A DNA stretch of 64,000 bases, from positions 124,001 through 188,000 of the forward strand of contig CAVVSK010000014.1 in assembly GCA_963750965.1 (NCBI GenBank). The letters are read 5' to 3'. Under the pieces are notes generated by a model. The model ran no database searches and was not told the DNA's origin. It worked only from the letters and a program-made list of their open reading frames with translations. This document shows positions 8,177-16,137 of this stretch, in pieces (within the stretch, counting starts at the first letter, position 1; each line of letters begins with the position of its first letter). Source of the DNA: CANKHA01 sp963750965 (GTDB taxonomy: Bacteria > Pseudomonadota > Alphaproteobacteria > Rhizobiales > Xanthobacteraceae). The translations under genes were made by a program, and so were the position numbers.

Positions 8177-8932
8177 TCAGCCTGCGCAGACATTACGAAA
8201 TGCTTTTTCCTCACCCATGATCTGGCTAATCTCGGCTGGCGGGAAAAAACCGAAGTCAGAGGCAACAACTATTCCATCGCGTCTGTGGGCCTTGAGCCTA
8301 CTCAACAGTTGACCTCTGATCGCTTCGATTCGCCTGAGCCCTTCGAATGTACGCCTGTCACGGGGGGTCTTGGCCATCGCGGCGGTCTGATCAGAAAGAT
8401 CCGTCTGCTTCGCGTAAAGCATAAAGCGTACGAGGGTCTCAACCGCGGCTGCGCGGTTATCGGAATCGCAGAGCGCCGCGCCCGCTTGCGCGTAAATGCA
8501 GTCCGCCAACTGACCCCATTTGGAGGCCATGCTCAAACTCAACTCCGCATCGGATTTCAATGCCCGCGATTTTGATATCCCTAACGCGGTAAAGATGCCC
8601 GCCTGCCAGCCGCCCATTTTCAACATGAAGTATGCCGCACTGGGTTCGACGTTCGTTCCCGAACCAAACTCCAACACATTCGAAATGCAACTGCGGACGA
8701 CTGGCGCGACCTCCGGTCGTCCGATGCGGTCAGCGCCAGCGAACAACGAGATGCCCGCACCAAGCGACATGAGACTTGGTATCAATGGTTGCGCCGCTCG
8801 CGATCCGAAAATGAGAATGCTGCCGATAATGGAAATGGCAAGCGTTCGCACGATCCAAACCCGTGTCCGGGAACGTCGCGCTGCCCTCTTCTGCGGTTCA
8901 ACGGGCTCATCTGCGGCGCTTTGAGGGTTCAA
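8177..8932 (-). CDS. Membrane-anchored protein of unknown function
   Basis: The 251-residue product has a basic N-terminus (RAARRSRTRVW) and a membrane segment at about 27-46 (TLAISIIGSILIFGSRAA), with possibly a second short hydrophobic stretch (PSLMSLGAGISLFAG). The rest is predicted soluble, probably extracytoplasmic, with cysteines (RSCISN, DCIYAQ, LCDSD). The start is TTG, preceded by a GGGTGGA ribosome site. It lies 30 bp after the 8963 gene on the same strand, which has a similar architecture. I recognise no domain. Base composition looks lower in GC than the neighbours. Confidence 0.65.
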   Translation of the reverse strand: MNPQSAADEPVEPQKRAARRSRTRVWIVRTLAISIIGSILIFGSRAAQPLIPSLMSLGAGISLFAGADRIGRPEVAPVVRSCISNVLEFGSGTNVEPSAAYFMLKMGGWQAGIFTALGISKSRALKSDAELSLSMASKWGQLADCIYAQAGAALCDSDNRAAAVETLVRFMLYAKQTDLSDQTAAMAKTPRDRRTFEGLRRIEAIRGQLLSRLKAHRRDGIVVASDFGFFPPAEISQIMGEEKAFRNVCAG

Positions 8933-8962
8933 ATTTCCACCCTTTCTTCGGTAATCACGATT

Positions 8963-9547
8963 CTAGGTCTTGGGGCAGGTGTCGGTCGTTCCGGGGTATT
9001 GACCGAGCATTGATTTTATCGCCTTAGGTGCGGTCCACCCGAAATCATCTTTGATCAACCGACCATTGTTAATATTGCTCGCCAGCGCTGCGTTGATGGC
9101 GCGGTTGCGCGGGCTATCCCAGAGGTTCTCAACGGTTTTGATCTCGGATTCACCGTAGCTCTTGGCGACGCCCAGCATTTCATCGAACTTCGCGAAGTAG
9201 CGATTTATGTAGTCAACGATGTAGGCGCGATTGTTTCGTTCGCATACTGCGTCGGGATGCGTGACAAGATAGCAGTTCAACGCCGCCGTCATATCCACGG
9301 CTCGGGTGAGGTCTTGCCAGCCAATGCGATGCTGACCGTTGGAAACTTTCGGCCGCAAAGGGTCGCGATGGGCATTTTCCAGTGCGGGAAAGCAGGCTTC
9401 ACGTATCTTGGCTTTCTTCCATTCGCCCATTCGCTCACCGCTTGACAGGTAGTCTGCGGTATTCCCGAGGATGAAATAATTTATCAGGTGGATGCCCACA
9501 AAAATTGCGCCGATGACGAAAGCCAAACGCTTCAAGAGGTTAATCAT
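8963..9547 (-). CDS. Membrane-anchored protein of unknown function
   Basis: The 194-residue product has one N-terminal membrane segment (LLKRLAFVIGAIFVGIHLINYFIL) and a soluble domain with cysteines (REACFPAL, LNCYLV, AVCERNN, TDTCPK). The start at ATG 9547 overlaps the end of the DUF6101 gene by eight bases; a frame extension upstream would overlap more and is less likely. A second protein of similar layout (8177) follows 30 bp downstream, suggesting a two-gene unit. No known domain is recognised. GC content appears lower than in the flanking core genes. Confidence 0.65.
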   Translation of the reverse strand: MINLLKRLAFVIGAIFVGIHLINYFILGNTADYLSSGERMGEWKKAKIREACFPALENAHRDPLRPKVSNGQHRIGWQDLTRAVDMTAALNCYLVTHPDAVCERNNRAYIVDYINRYFAKFDEMLGVAKSYGESEIKTVENLWDSPRNRAINAALASNINNGRLIKDDFGWTAPKAIKSMLGQYPGTTDTCPKT

Positions 9548-10106
9548 GTTCTTCGCCCGCGCGGAGCACCATAACCGCCGCAACCCCATTGCGTCGGCGC
9601 CAGCCGATCGACGGCCGACGTCCTTTCATCGCCGTGCGGCGACGGCGCCGCGGTGCTACTGCGCCCAAACGCAGCGGGCCGAGGCGTGCAAAGAGTTCAT
9701 GCAGCGCGCCGCTGTCGTCGGTCACCAACAACGGCCGCAGGAGGATTTTCGCCCAGGATTGCCACTCGGCCACCACGTCGTCGCTATCGCCGGAACGATA
9801 CAGCGTAATCGACAGGTCGGGGTCCGGATGCTCTAGGGTGAGGGATACCGTTTCAGCCTCGTCCTGCCGGATGACGCGAAGCGCCACCCCGAGGAAATCA
9901 GCCATCGGCAGGTTGAGCGTCATCGGGATGCCGCGCACCCAGCGCCGCACGACCACGCGCTCGCGGTAAAGCTCCACATCCCGTCTGCGCTCATCCGCTC
10001 CGGCATCGCCGGCACGAAAGCGCAAAGGAAGAGAAAAGGGGTCGAGCCGTAGCGCACGGCTCGACCCAGCGGGTGGAGACCCGCCGCCTTTAGCTTGACG
10101 CCTCAA
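9540..10106 (-). CDS. DUF6101 family protein
   Basis: The 188-residue product matches, from memory, the DUF6101 family of Rhizobiales: RLDPFSLPLRFRAGDAGADERRRDVELYRERVVVRR near the N-terminus (shown here only in part: AGADERRRDVELYRERVVV), then VAEWQSWAKILLRPLLV and a basic C-terminus (RRRRRTAMKGRRPS). The start is set at TTG 10106 because GGGGAG lies seven bases upstream; another TTG at 10151 would add 15 residues through a hairpin. Function is unknown. It overlaps the 8963 gene. Confidence 0.7.
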   Translation of the reverse strand: MRRQAKGGGSPPAGSSRALRLDPFSLPLRFRAGDAGADERRRDVELYRERVVVRRWVRGIPMTLNLPMADFLGVALRVIRQDEAETVSLTLEHPDPDLSITLYRSGDSDDVVAEWQSWAKILLRPLLVTDDSGALHELFARLGPLRLGAVAPRRRRRTAMKGRRPSIGWRRRNGVAAVMVLRAGEEHD

Positions 10107-10315
10107 AACGTGTCTCCCCGCCGGGCTTTTTGTTGCCCGGTCAAGGCACAAAATGCCTGAGAGACCTGGGAATCCGCTTAAGAACCCTGGTTAATCAGTG
10201 GTGTTCCGCATTCCTTCACTTGTCATGCTTGCCAAAAGCTTGAATGCCCAAGGCTTCGATGACATCTGAGGGTGGTACCCCCGCTTCTCTCATTTCAGGC
10301 CCCACGGAATCCCGC

Positions 10316-11668
10316 ATGTCATCCCTGCTCGATCAATCCATATTGACGGGCCTTGCCGAACGGCTGGTCGAAGCCGCCCGCAGGGCCGGTGCCGATGCGG
10401 CGGATGCGGTGGCCGTGCGCTCGGTTTCGCAGTCAGTGGAAATCCGAGACGGCGCGGTGGAGGAATCCGAACGGTCCGAAGGCGATGACCTTGGGCTGCG
10501 CGTCTTCGTGGGCAAGCGCCAGGCGGTCGTTTCCACCAATGATCTGCGCGGCAACGGGACGCAGGCGCTGGCCGAACGCGCGGTGGCGATGGCGCGTGTC
10601 GCGCCGGAGGACCGTTTCACCGGCCTGGCGGATGCGGCTCTGCTCGCCAAGAATTTCCCCGATCTCGATCTGGTCGATCCGGATCTGCCGGAGGTGGGAC
10701 GGCTGGAACAACTGGCGCGAGAAGCCGAAGCGGCAGCGCTGGACGTGCAAGGCGTCACCAAATCCGGCGGCGCCTCGGCCTCGGCAGGGATCGGCGGGAT
10801 GGTGCTGGTGACCAGCCACGGTTTCAAGGGAGCCTATCTGGCCTCCCGCTACGGCATCTCGATGACGGCGATTGCCGGCGAAGGCACCGCCATGGAACGC
10901 GACTACGACTACAGCTCGACGCTCCACGCCACGGATCTCGACAAGCCGGCAAAAGTCGGCAAGACCGCGGGCCGGCGCGCGGTGGAACGGCTCAATCCGC
11001 TGAAGCCCGCGACCGGCAAGGTCCCCGTCGTGTTCGACCGGCGCATCGCCGGCTCGTTGGTCGGTTCTCTCGCCAGTGCCGTTAATGGTGCAGCCATTGC
11101 GCGCAAGACCAGTTTCCTGATGGAAAAGCTTGGGCAGCAGGTTTTCGCTAGAGGGATCCGCATTCTCGACGATCCGCTGCGCAAGCGCGGTCAACGTTCG
11201 CGTCCCTTCGATGCGGAAGGCGTCGCCGGCCGCAAGCTCGCTCTGGTCGACGACGGCATCTTGATGAGCTGGCTGCTCGACAGCGGAACCGCGCGCGAAC
11301 TTGGCCGGGAAACCACCGGCCATGCCTCCCGCGGCGTCTCCTCATCTCCTTCGCCGAGTGCGACCAATCTCTATCTGGAAGCGGGGACCGCAACGCCTGA
11401 GGAGCTGATCGCCGATATTCATCAGGGCTTCTATGTCACCGACCTGATCGGCTCCGGGACCAACATCGTGACCGGCGACTATAGCCGCGGTGCTTCCGGC
11501 TTCTGGATCGAGAGGGGCAGACGCACTTACCCGGTGAGTGAAGTCACCATCGCCGGCCACTTGAGCGATATGTTTCGCACGCTCGCGCCCGCGAACGATC
11601 TCGAATTTCGTTACGGCACCAATGCTCCAACGGTGCGCATCGAGGGATTGACCGTTGCCGGTCGCTGA
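10316..11668 (+). CDS. pmbA: TldE/PmbA-type subunit of the TldD-TldE metalloprotease
   Basis: PmbA (TldE) pairs with TldD to degrade unfolded peptides and, in some bacteria, matures microcins or acts on antitoxins. The 450-residue protein shows the family pattern: RAGADAADAVAVRSVSQSVEIRDG near the N-terminus, FDRRIAGSLVGSLASAVNG in the middle, and GRETTGHASRGVSSSPSPSATNL plus GFYVTDLIGSGTNIVTGDYSRGASGFWIE at the C-terminus (only pieces needed: GHASRGVSSSPSPSATN). TldE lacks the zinc motif, as expected. The partner tldD is not in the window. It heads a co-directional run into the lipid A genes, overlapping cysQ. Confidence 0.93.
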   Translation: MSSLLDQSILTGLAERLVEAARRAGADAADAVAVRSVSQSVEIRDGAVEESERSEGDDLGLRVFVGKRQAVVSTNDLRGNGTQALAERAVAMARVAPEDRFTGLADAALLAKNFPDLDLVDPDLPEVGRLEQLAREAEAAALDVQGVTKSGGASASAGIGGMVLVTSHGFKGAYLASRYGISMTAIAGEGTAMERDYDYSSTLHATDLDKPAKVGKTAGRRAVERLNPLKPATGKVPVVFDRRIAGSLVGSLASAVNGAAIARKTSFLMEKLGQQVFARGIRILDDPLRKRGQRSRPFDAEGVAGRKLALVDDGILMSWLLDSGTARELGRETTGHASRGVSSSPSPSATNLYLEAGTATPEELIADIHQGFYVTDLIGSGTNIVTGDYSRGASGFWIERGRRTYPVSEVTIAGHLSDMFRTLAPANDLEFRYGTNAPTVRIEGLTVAGR

Positions 11669-12461
11669 ATTTGAGGACAACCGTTCGCGCTATCGCGAGC
11701 AACTGGTTTCAGCCGTGCGTGAAGCTGGGCAACTGGCGCTCGGCAAATTTCGTGGACCACTGAAGAGCTGGAATAAAGCTAATTATTCCCCTGTGTCCGA
11801 GGCGGACATCGCCGTCAATGAGTTCCTGCAGGAGCGGCTGCGCGACCCCTCCGGCCAGATCGGCTGGCTCTCGGAGGAGACCGAAGACGACCCGGAACGC
11901 ATGCGGGCGCGGCGGCTGTGGATCATCGATCCGATTGACGGCACACGCGCCTATATCGCCGGGCTTCCCGACTGGTCGGTGGCCACGGCGCTGGTCGAGG
12001 ACGGACGGCCGATCCTCGCCGTGCTGTTTGCGCCGGTCGAGGACGAGATGTTCGTAGCGGCGGCTGGGCGCGGTGCGACGCTGAACGATGTGCCGATCCG
12101 CACCACCGATGGCGGGCTCGACGGCGCCTGTGTCGCCGCCCCCGCGGGCTATCAGAAACGCTTGAAGACGTTGGAGCCGGGCCTGGTCGCTCATCCCAAA
12201 ATACATTCGCTCGCGCTCCGATTCGCGCGTGTCGCGCAAGGCGCCGTCGATGCGGCCTTTGCCTCCGGCAATGCCCATGATTGGGACCTTGCCGCCGCCG
12301 ATCTTTTGGTGCACGAAGCCGGCGGGGCGCTCACCACTTTTGTTCGAGAACCGCTGATCTACAACAAGCCGCAGCCGGTCCACCCGCCGCTTGTTGCCGC
12401 CGGGCCGAAGCGCCACGCCGCACTGACCGCGCTGGTACAAGATCACAACATCTCGCGCTAA
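11655..12461 (+). CDS. cysQ: Inositol monophosphatase family 3'(2'),5'-bisphosphate nucleotidase (CysQ-like)
   Basis: Members dephosphorylate PAP or inositol phosphates using Mg2+. The 268-residue protein has all metal-site motifs: WLSEETEDD, WIIDPIDGTRAYIAG and AHDWDLAAADLLVHEAGG. The start is TTG and overlaps the pmbA stop by 14 bp, indicating operon structure. CysQ is favoured over a true inositol monophosphatase by its short substrate loops and by its usual place in this Rhizobiales gene order, but substrate is inferred. Confidence 0.85.
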   Translation: MPVAEFEDNRSRYREQLVSAVREAGQLALGKFRGPLKSWNKANYSPVSEADIAVNEFLQERLRDPSGQIGWLSEETEDDPERMRARRLWIIDPIDGTRAYIAGLPDWSVATALVEDGRPILAVLFAPVEDEMFVAAAGRGATLNDVPIRTTDGGLDGACVAAPAGYQKRLKTLEPGLVAHPKIHSLALRFARVAQGAVDAAFASGNAHDWDLAAADLLVHEAGGALTTFVREPLIYNKPQPVHPPLVAAGPKRHAALTALVQDHNISR

Positions 12462-12496
12462 GATCGCTCGCCGACTGATTCCAGGATAATTCCGAC

Positions 12497-12745
12497 ATGC
12501 CCGATAAAACCGCGCCACAATTGCTCCACCTGGTATTCGGCGGCGAGCTGAAAAGTCTCGACAGCCACGAATTTAAGGACCTCGACAAGCTCGAGGTCGT
12601 CGGCATCTACCCGAATTACGCCAGCGCCTATTCGGCCTGGAAGGCGAAGGCGCAGCAAACGGTGGATAACGCGCTTATGCGCTATTTCATCGTGCACCTG
12701 CACCGGCTGCTTGAGCCCCATGCCGGCGGACCGGGCAAGCACTAG
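12497..12745 (+). CDS. DUF4170 domain protein
   Basis: This 82-residue soluble protein matches the DUF4170 family: HLVFGGELKSLDSHEFKDL, VVGIYPNYASAYSAWKAKAQ and RYFIVHLHRLLEP. The family is small, conserved in Alphaproteobacteria and typically lies next to the DUF374 acyltransferase and waaA, as here. AGGA precedes the ATG. No biochemical role is known to me; context suggests a link to lipid A or Kdo assembly or simply co-regulation. Confidence 0.88.
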   Translation: MPDKTAPQLLHLVFGGELKSLDSHEFKDLDKLEVVGIYPNYASAYSAWKAKAQQTVDNALMRYFIVHLHRLLEPHAGGPGKH

Positions 12746-12762
12746 ACTTCGGAGCAAGGCGA

Positions 12763-13482
12763 TTGCGTATTCTGCCGAAGCGGGTCTCCACCGCGCCCTG
12801 GGCTCAGAAGGCGATCGGAATCGCCGCTTGCAATTACCTGCGCCTGGTGTGGAATACGTCGCGATTCATCTTCGAGCCCGCGGATATCTACGATCGCGTC
12901 CGGCCAGAGCTGCCGGTGATCGTTGCGGTGTGGCACGGCCAGCATTTCATGACGTCGTTTCTCAAGCGCGACGAGCATCGCGTGAAGGTTTTGATCTCTC
13001 GCCATCGTGACGGCGAGATCAACGCGCTGGTGGCCGAGCGGCTCGGCGCCGAAACCATCCGCGGCTCCGGTGACCATAACAAGGAATTTCTCCGCAAGGG
13101 CGGGGTCGGAGCGTTCAAGGCCATGCACAGTGCGCTGCGCGACGGCTACAACATCGTCATGACGGCGGATGTGCCAAAAGTTTCCCGCGTCGCCGGACTC
13201 GGCATCGTCATGCTGGCGCGCGTGTCGGGCCGGCCGATCTATCCCGTGGCGATGGCAACCAGCCGTCGTGTGAAGCTCAACAGCTGGGACAGCTCGGCGG
13301 TGAACCTGCCATTCAGCCGCGGCGCCGTGGTTATGGGCGAACCCATTCGCGTTGCGGCCGAGGCAAGCGACGACGAGCTGGAGGTCGCGCGCCGCCAGGT
13401 GGAAGCTCAGCTTAACGCGGTGACCGACCGAGCCTATGCGCTCGTCGACCGGCGGCGGGCTGGAGACGCCGGACGTGCGTGA
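12763..13482 (+). CDS. DUF374 lysophospholipid acyltransferase-like protein
   Basis: The 239-residue product is of the LPLAT/DUF374 type. The acyltransferase block is VAVWHGQHFMT (H..x4 variant), followed by LISRHRDGEINALVAERLG and the GSGDHNKEF segment. Position between DUF4170 and waaA suggests a role in lipid A acylation or a related glycolipid, though the family is not biochemically settled. The start is TTG 12763 with GGAG 8 bp upstream. The classic HX4D is replaced by HGQHF plus later DVPK, as in other DUF374 proteins. Confidence 0.85.
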   Translation: MRILPKRVSTAPWAQKAIGIAACNYLRLVWNTSRFIFEPADIYDRVRPELPVIVAVWHGQHFMTSFLKRDEHRVKVLISRHRDGEINALVAERLGAETIRGSGDHNKEFLRKGGVGAFKAMHSALRDGYNIVMTADVPKVSRVAGLGIVMLARVSGRPIYPVAMATSRRVKLNSWDSSAVNLPFSRGAVVMGEPIRVAAEASDDELEVARRQVEAQLNAVTDRAYALVDRRRAGDAGRA

Positions 13483-14779
13483 CGGCCTGCCCGCAACGCT
13501 CTTGCTCTATCGTTTCCTGACGACGGCAGGCGCGCCGCTGGCGCCGCTCCTGCTCTCCTATCGGCTCAATCGCGGGAAAGAAGATCCCGCCCGCCTGGGG
13601 GAGCGCCGGGGAGAGGCCGGCGTTCCGCGCCCCCCTGGCCCACTGGTTTGGGTGCATGGCGCCAGCGTTGGCGAAATCACCGCCGTGCTGCCGCTGATCA
13701 ATCATTTTTGCGCTGAAGGACTTGCGGTGCTGGTGACGTCAGGCACCACCACCTCGGCTGAACTGGCGCAACAGCGCCTGCCGGCCGGCGCCATTCACCA
13801 ATTCGTGCCGCTCGACGTGCCTGCATTCGCCAGCCGTTTCCTCGATCATTGGCAGCCGGGCCTTGCGCTGTTCGTGGAGTCCGATCTCTGGCCAAATCTC
13901 GTCCTGGCCAGCGCCGAGCGCAAAATCCCCTTGGTGTTGCTCAATGGCCGGCTGTCGCAGCGCTCCTTCGCCCGCTGGAGCAGGATTCCGCAAACCATCG
14001 GCGCGGTGCTCCGGCGCTTTGATCTCTGCCTTGCGCAATCTCCCGCCGACGCTGAGCGCTATGGCCGGCTCGGCGCACAACGCGTGGCTATGACCGGCAA
14101 TCTCAAGCTGGACGTGCCCGCACCAACGGCGGAACCGGCCGAGTTGGAGGCGATGCGAGTCGCCATCAGCGGGCGGCCGGTGTTGGCCGCCGCCTCCACG
14201 CATCCCGGCGAAGAGGCCGCGGTGATAGACGCGCACCAGCAGTTGCGTCCCCGCTTCCCCAATTTGCTGACCATCCTCGTGCCGCGTCATCCCCATCGCG
14301 GCGCGGAGATTGAGGAGCTGGCGCGCAGTTCCAGCTTAACGCCGGCGCTGCGCTCGCGCGGCCAGCTGCCCGACGCCGGTACGGAGATCTATGTGGCCGA
14401 CACCATGGGTGAACTCGGCCTGATTTATCGTATTGCATCGGTCGTCTTCATGGGCGGCTCATTGGTGGAACATGGCGGGCAGAACCCGATCGAGCCGATA
14501 AAGCTTGGCGCGGCGATCGTGCACGGCCCGCATGTGTGGAATTTCGCTGACATCTATTCAGCGCTCGATGCCGCAGGCGGCGCCGAGCAGGTGGATGACG
14601 CGGCAGGCCTCGCGGCCTGCACCGGCGGCTGGCTCACGGACGACCAGCGGCGCAAGGCGGTGACCGAGGCCGGGCGCCGCACTGTGGATGTGCTGGGCGG
14701 CGCATTCGACCGGACATTGCAGGCGCTTGAGCCCTATTTCATGCAACTGCGTCTTGGGCGACACTCGCGCGATGCGTGA
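13475..14779 (+). CDS. waaA: 3-deoxy-D-manno-octulosonic acid (Kdo) transferase
   Basis: WaaA (KdtA) adds Kdo to lipid IVA on the cytoplasmic face of the inner membrane. The 434-residue protein has the N-terminal glycosyltransferase-N domain (VWVHGASVGEITAVLPLI, FVESDLWPNL) and the C-terminal CMP-Kdo site (VFMGGSLVEHGGQNPIEP, then HGPHVWNFADIY). GTG 13475 is taken as start because GGAG lies nine bases upstream and it overlaps the previous stop by only eight bases; an ATG at 13436 would add 13 residues. It is followed by lpxK with an 8-bp overlap. Confidence 0.95.
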   Translation: MRDGLPATLLLYRFLTTAGAPLAPLLLSYRLNRGKEDPARLGERRGEAGVPRPPGPLVWVHGASVGEITAVLPLINHFCAEGLAVLVTSGTTTSAELAQQRLPAGAIHQFVPLDVPAFASRFLDHWQPGLALFVESDLWPNLVLASAERKIPLVLLNGRLSQRSFARWSRIPQTIGAVLRRFDLCLAQSPADAERYGRLGAQRVAMTGNLKLDVPAPTAEPAELEAMRVAISGRPVLAAASTHPGEEAAVIDAHQQLRPRFPNLLTILVPRHPHRGAEIEELARSSSLTPALRSRGQLPDAGTEIYVADTMGELGLIYRIASVVFMGGSLVEHGGQNPIEPIKLGAAIVHGPHVWNFADIYSALDAAGGAEQVDDAAGLAACTGGWLTDDQRRKAVTEAGRRTVDVLGGAFDRTLQALEPYFMQLRLGRHSRDA

Positions 14780-15770
14780 ACCCTCATTCTGGTGGCGCGG
14801 TGCCGGCCTTGAAGCCCTGGCGCTAGCGCCTTTTGCCGCCGCCTATGGCGCCGTCGCCGCCTATCGGATGCAACGCCGCGGGCATGTCCCCGGCGTGCCG
14901 GTGATCTGCATTGGCAATCTCACCGTAGGCGGCGCCGGCAAGACACCGACCGCGATCGCCTTGGCGCGTCTGCTGATCAATGCCGGGCGGCGGGTGGTCT
15001 TTCTCAGCCGCGGTTATGGCGGCAAGGCTGCCGGGCCGCTGCGCGTGGACGCGGCGCGCCATAGCGCCGCCGAAGTAGGCGACGAGCCGTTGCTGTTGGC
15101 GCGGCTTGCACCGACCATCGTCTCGCATAACCGCGTTGCCGGCGCGGAGATGGCGCGTGCCGCCGGCGCTTCCACCATCGTGATGGACGACGGGTTTCAA
15201 AACCCGTCGCTGATCAAAAATCTTTCCATCGTGGTGCTCGATTCCGACCGCGGGATCGGCAATGGCCGCGTGATCCCGGCCGGCCCCCTGCGCGCGCCGC
15301 TGCGCGCCCAGATGCGCCATGCCCATGCACTGCTGGTCCTGGGCACGCCGTCATCGCGATGCGAATCTGTCATCGCCGAAGCGCAGGCACGCAATCTGCC
15401 GATTTTACACGGCCAACTGGAGGCGGAAGCCGATGCTGTCTCGGCACTGGCTGGGAATCGGGTTTTGGCCTTCGCCGGCATCGGAAATCCGGGGAAATTC
15501 TTTTCGACGGCCGCTGCCGCCGGCATTTCCGTCCAGGTCACCCAGGCGTTCCCCGACCACCACCGCTATAGCCGTTACGAGGCAGAGGCGCTGCTCGAGC
15601 GCGCCGCACGCGAGGACCTGGTGCTATTGACGACGGAAAAGGACCTCGTACGCATCGCGCGCGAACCCGAACTCGCAACTTTGGCAAAAGTGACGCGCGC
15701 CCTGCCGGTGATGCTGGAAATCGAGGACGATGAGCCTTTGCGGCAGTTGCTCTTCCAGAAGGCGTTCTAG
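14772..15770 (+). CDS. lpxK: Tetraacyldisaccharide 4'-kinase (lipid A biosynthesis)
   Basis: LpxK phosphorylates the 4' position of the lipid A disaccharide precursor at the inner membrane. The 332-residue protein begins with the conserved FWWRGAG, has an N-terminal membrane anchor, the P-loop GNLTVGGAGKTPTAIAL, and the lid/acceptor motif MDDGFQNPSL. C-terminal FAGIGNPGKFF is typical. The start (14772) overlaps waaA. Its stop overlaps the convergent DUF2093 gene by four bases. Confidence 0.96.
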   Translation: MREPSFWWRGAGLEALALAPFAAAYGAVAAYRMQRRGHVPGVPVICIGNLTVGGAGKTPTAIALARLLINAGRRVVFLSRGYGGKAAGPLRVDAARHSAAEVGDEPLLLARLAPTIVSHNRVAGAEMARAAGASTIVMDDGFQNPSLIKNLSIVVLDSDRGIGNGRVIPAGPLRAPLRAQMRHAHALLVLGTPSSRCESVIAEAQARNLPILHGQLEAEADAVSALAGNRVLAFAGIGNPGKFFSTAAAAGISVQVTQAFPDHHRYSRYEAEALLERAAREDLVLLTTEKDLVRIAREPELATLAKVTRALPVMLEIEDDEPLRQLLFQKAF

Positions 15771-15991
15771 TTTTCTTGTTGCTTGAGATGCCGCTGCAGC
15801 ACGGCTTGCGGCGTGGCATAGGCTTCCTGCAGGTCGACGCTCCAGTATTTCAGCTCTTCCAGCGGAATCGGCACGCCGGTCACGGCACAGCGGACAAAAG
15901 CACCCGGCCTGACAATGCGAAAATCACCGTCGAGATAGGTCACTTCCGCTTCGCCGCCCTTGGGCGAAGGACTGCCATACCGGTTCAGCAC
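15767..15991 (-). CDS. DUF2093 family protein
   Basis: A 74-residue protein with the DUF2093 pattern: NRYGSPSPKGGEAEVTYLDG, DFRIVRPGAFVRCAVTG and IPLEELKYWSVDLQEAYATP. The true start is GTG 15991, supported by GGAGG six bases upstream; the frame is open for another 47 codons but that part is not conserved. The family is small and found in Alphaproteobacteria next to lpxK, facing it. CAVTG.PI.LEELKYWS resembles a small zinc-ribbon-like or nucleic-acid-associated module with a single Cys; function unknown. Confidence 0.85.
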   Translation of the reverse strand: MLNRYGSPSPKGGEAEVTYLDGDFRIVRPGAFVRCAVTGVPIPLEELKYWSVDLQEAYATPQAVLQRHLKQQEN

Positions 15992-16137
15992 ATTCCACCT
16001 CCATTGCTGCGGGGATTCCCGCGCCTGCCGGCCAAGATAATGCTTTGGCGGCGGCGGCGAAACCCTCTCTTCCACAGGGTGTCCCGCGGATGCTAGAGCC
16101 GGTATTCCGACACAGCGCCGCGAGACCCACACCAGTT

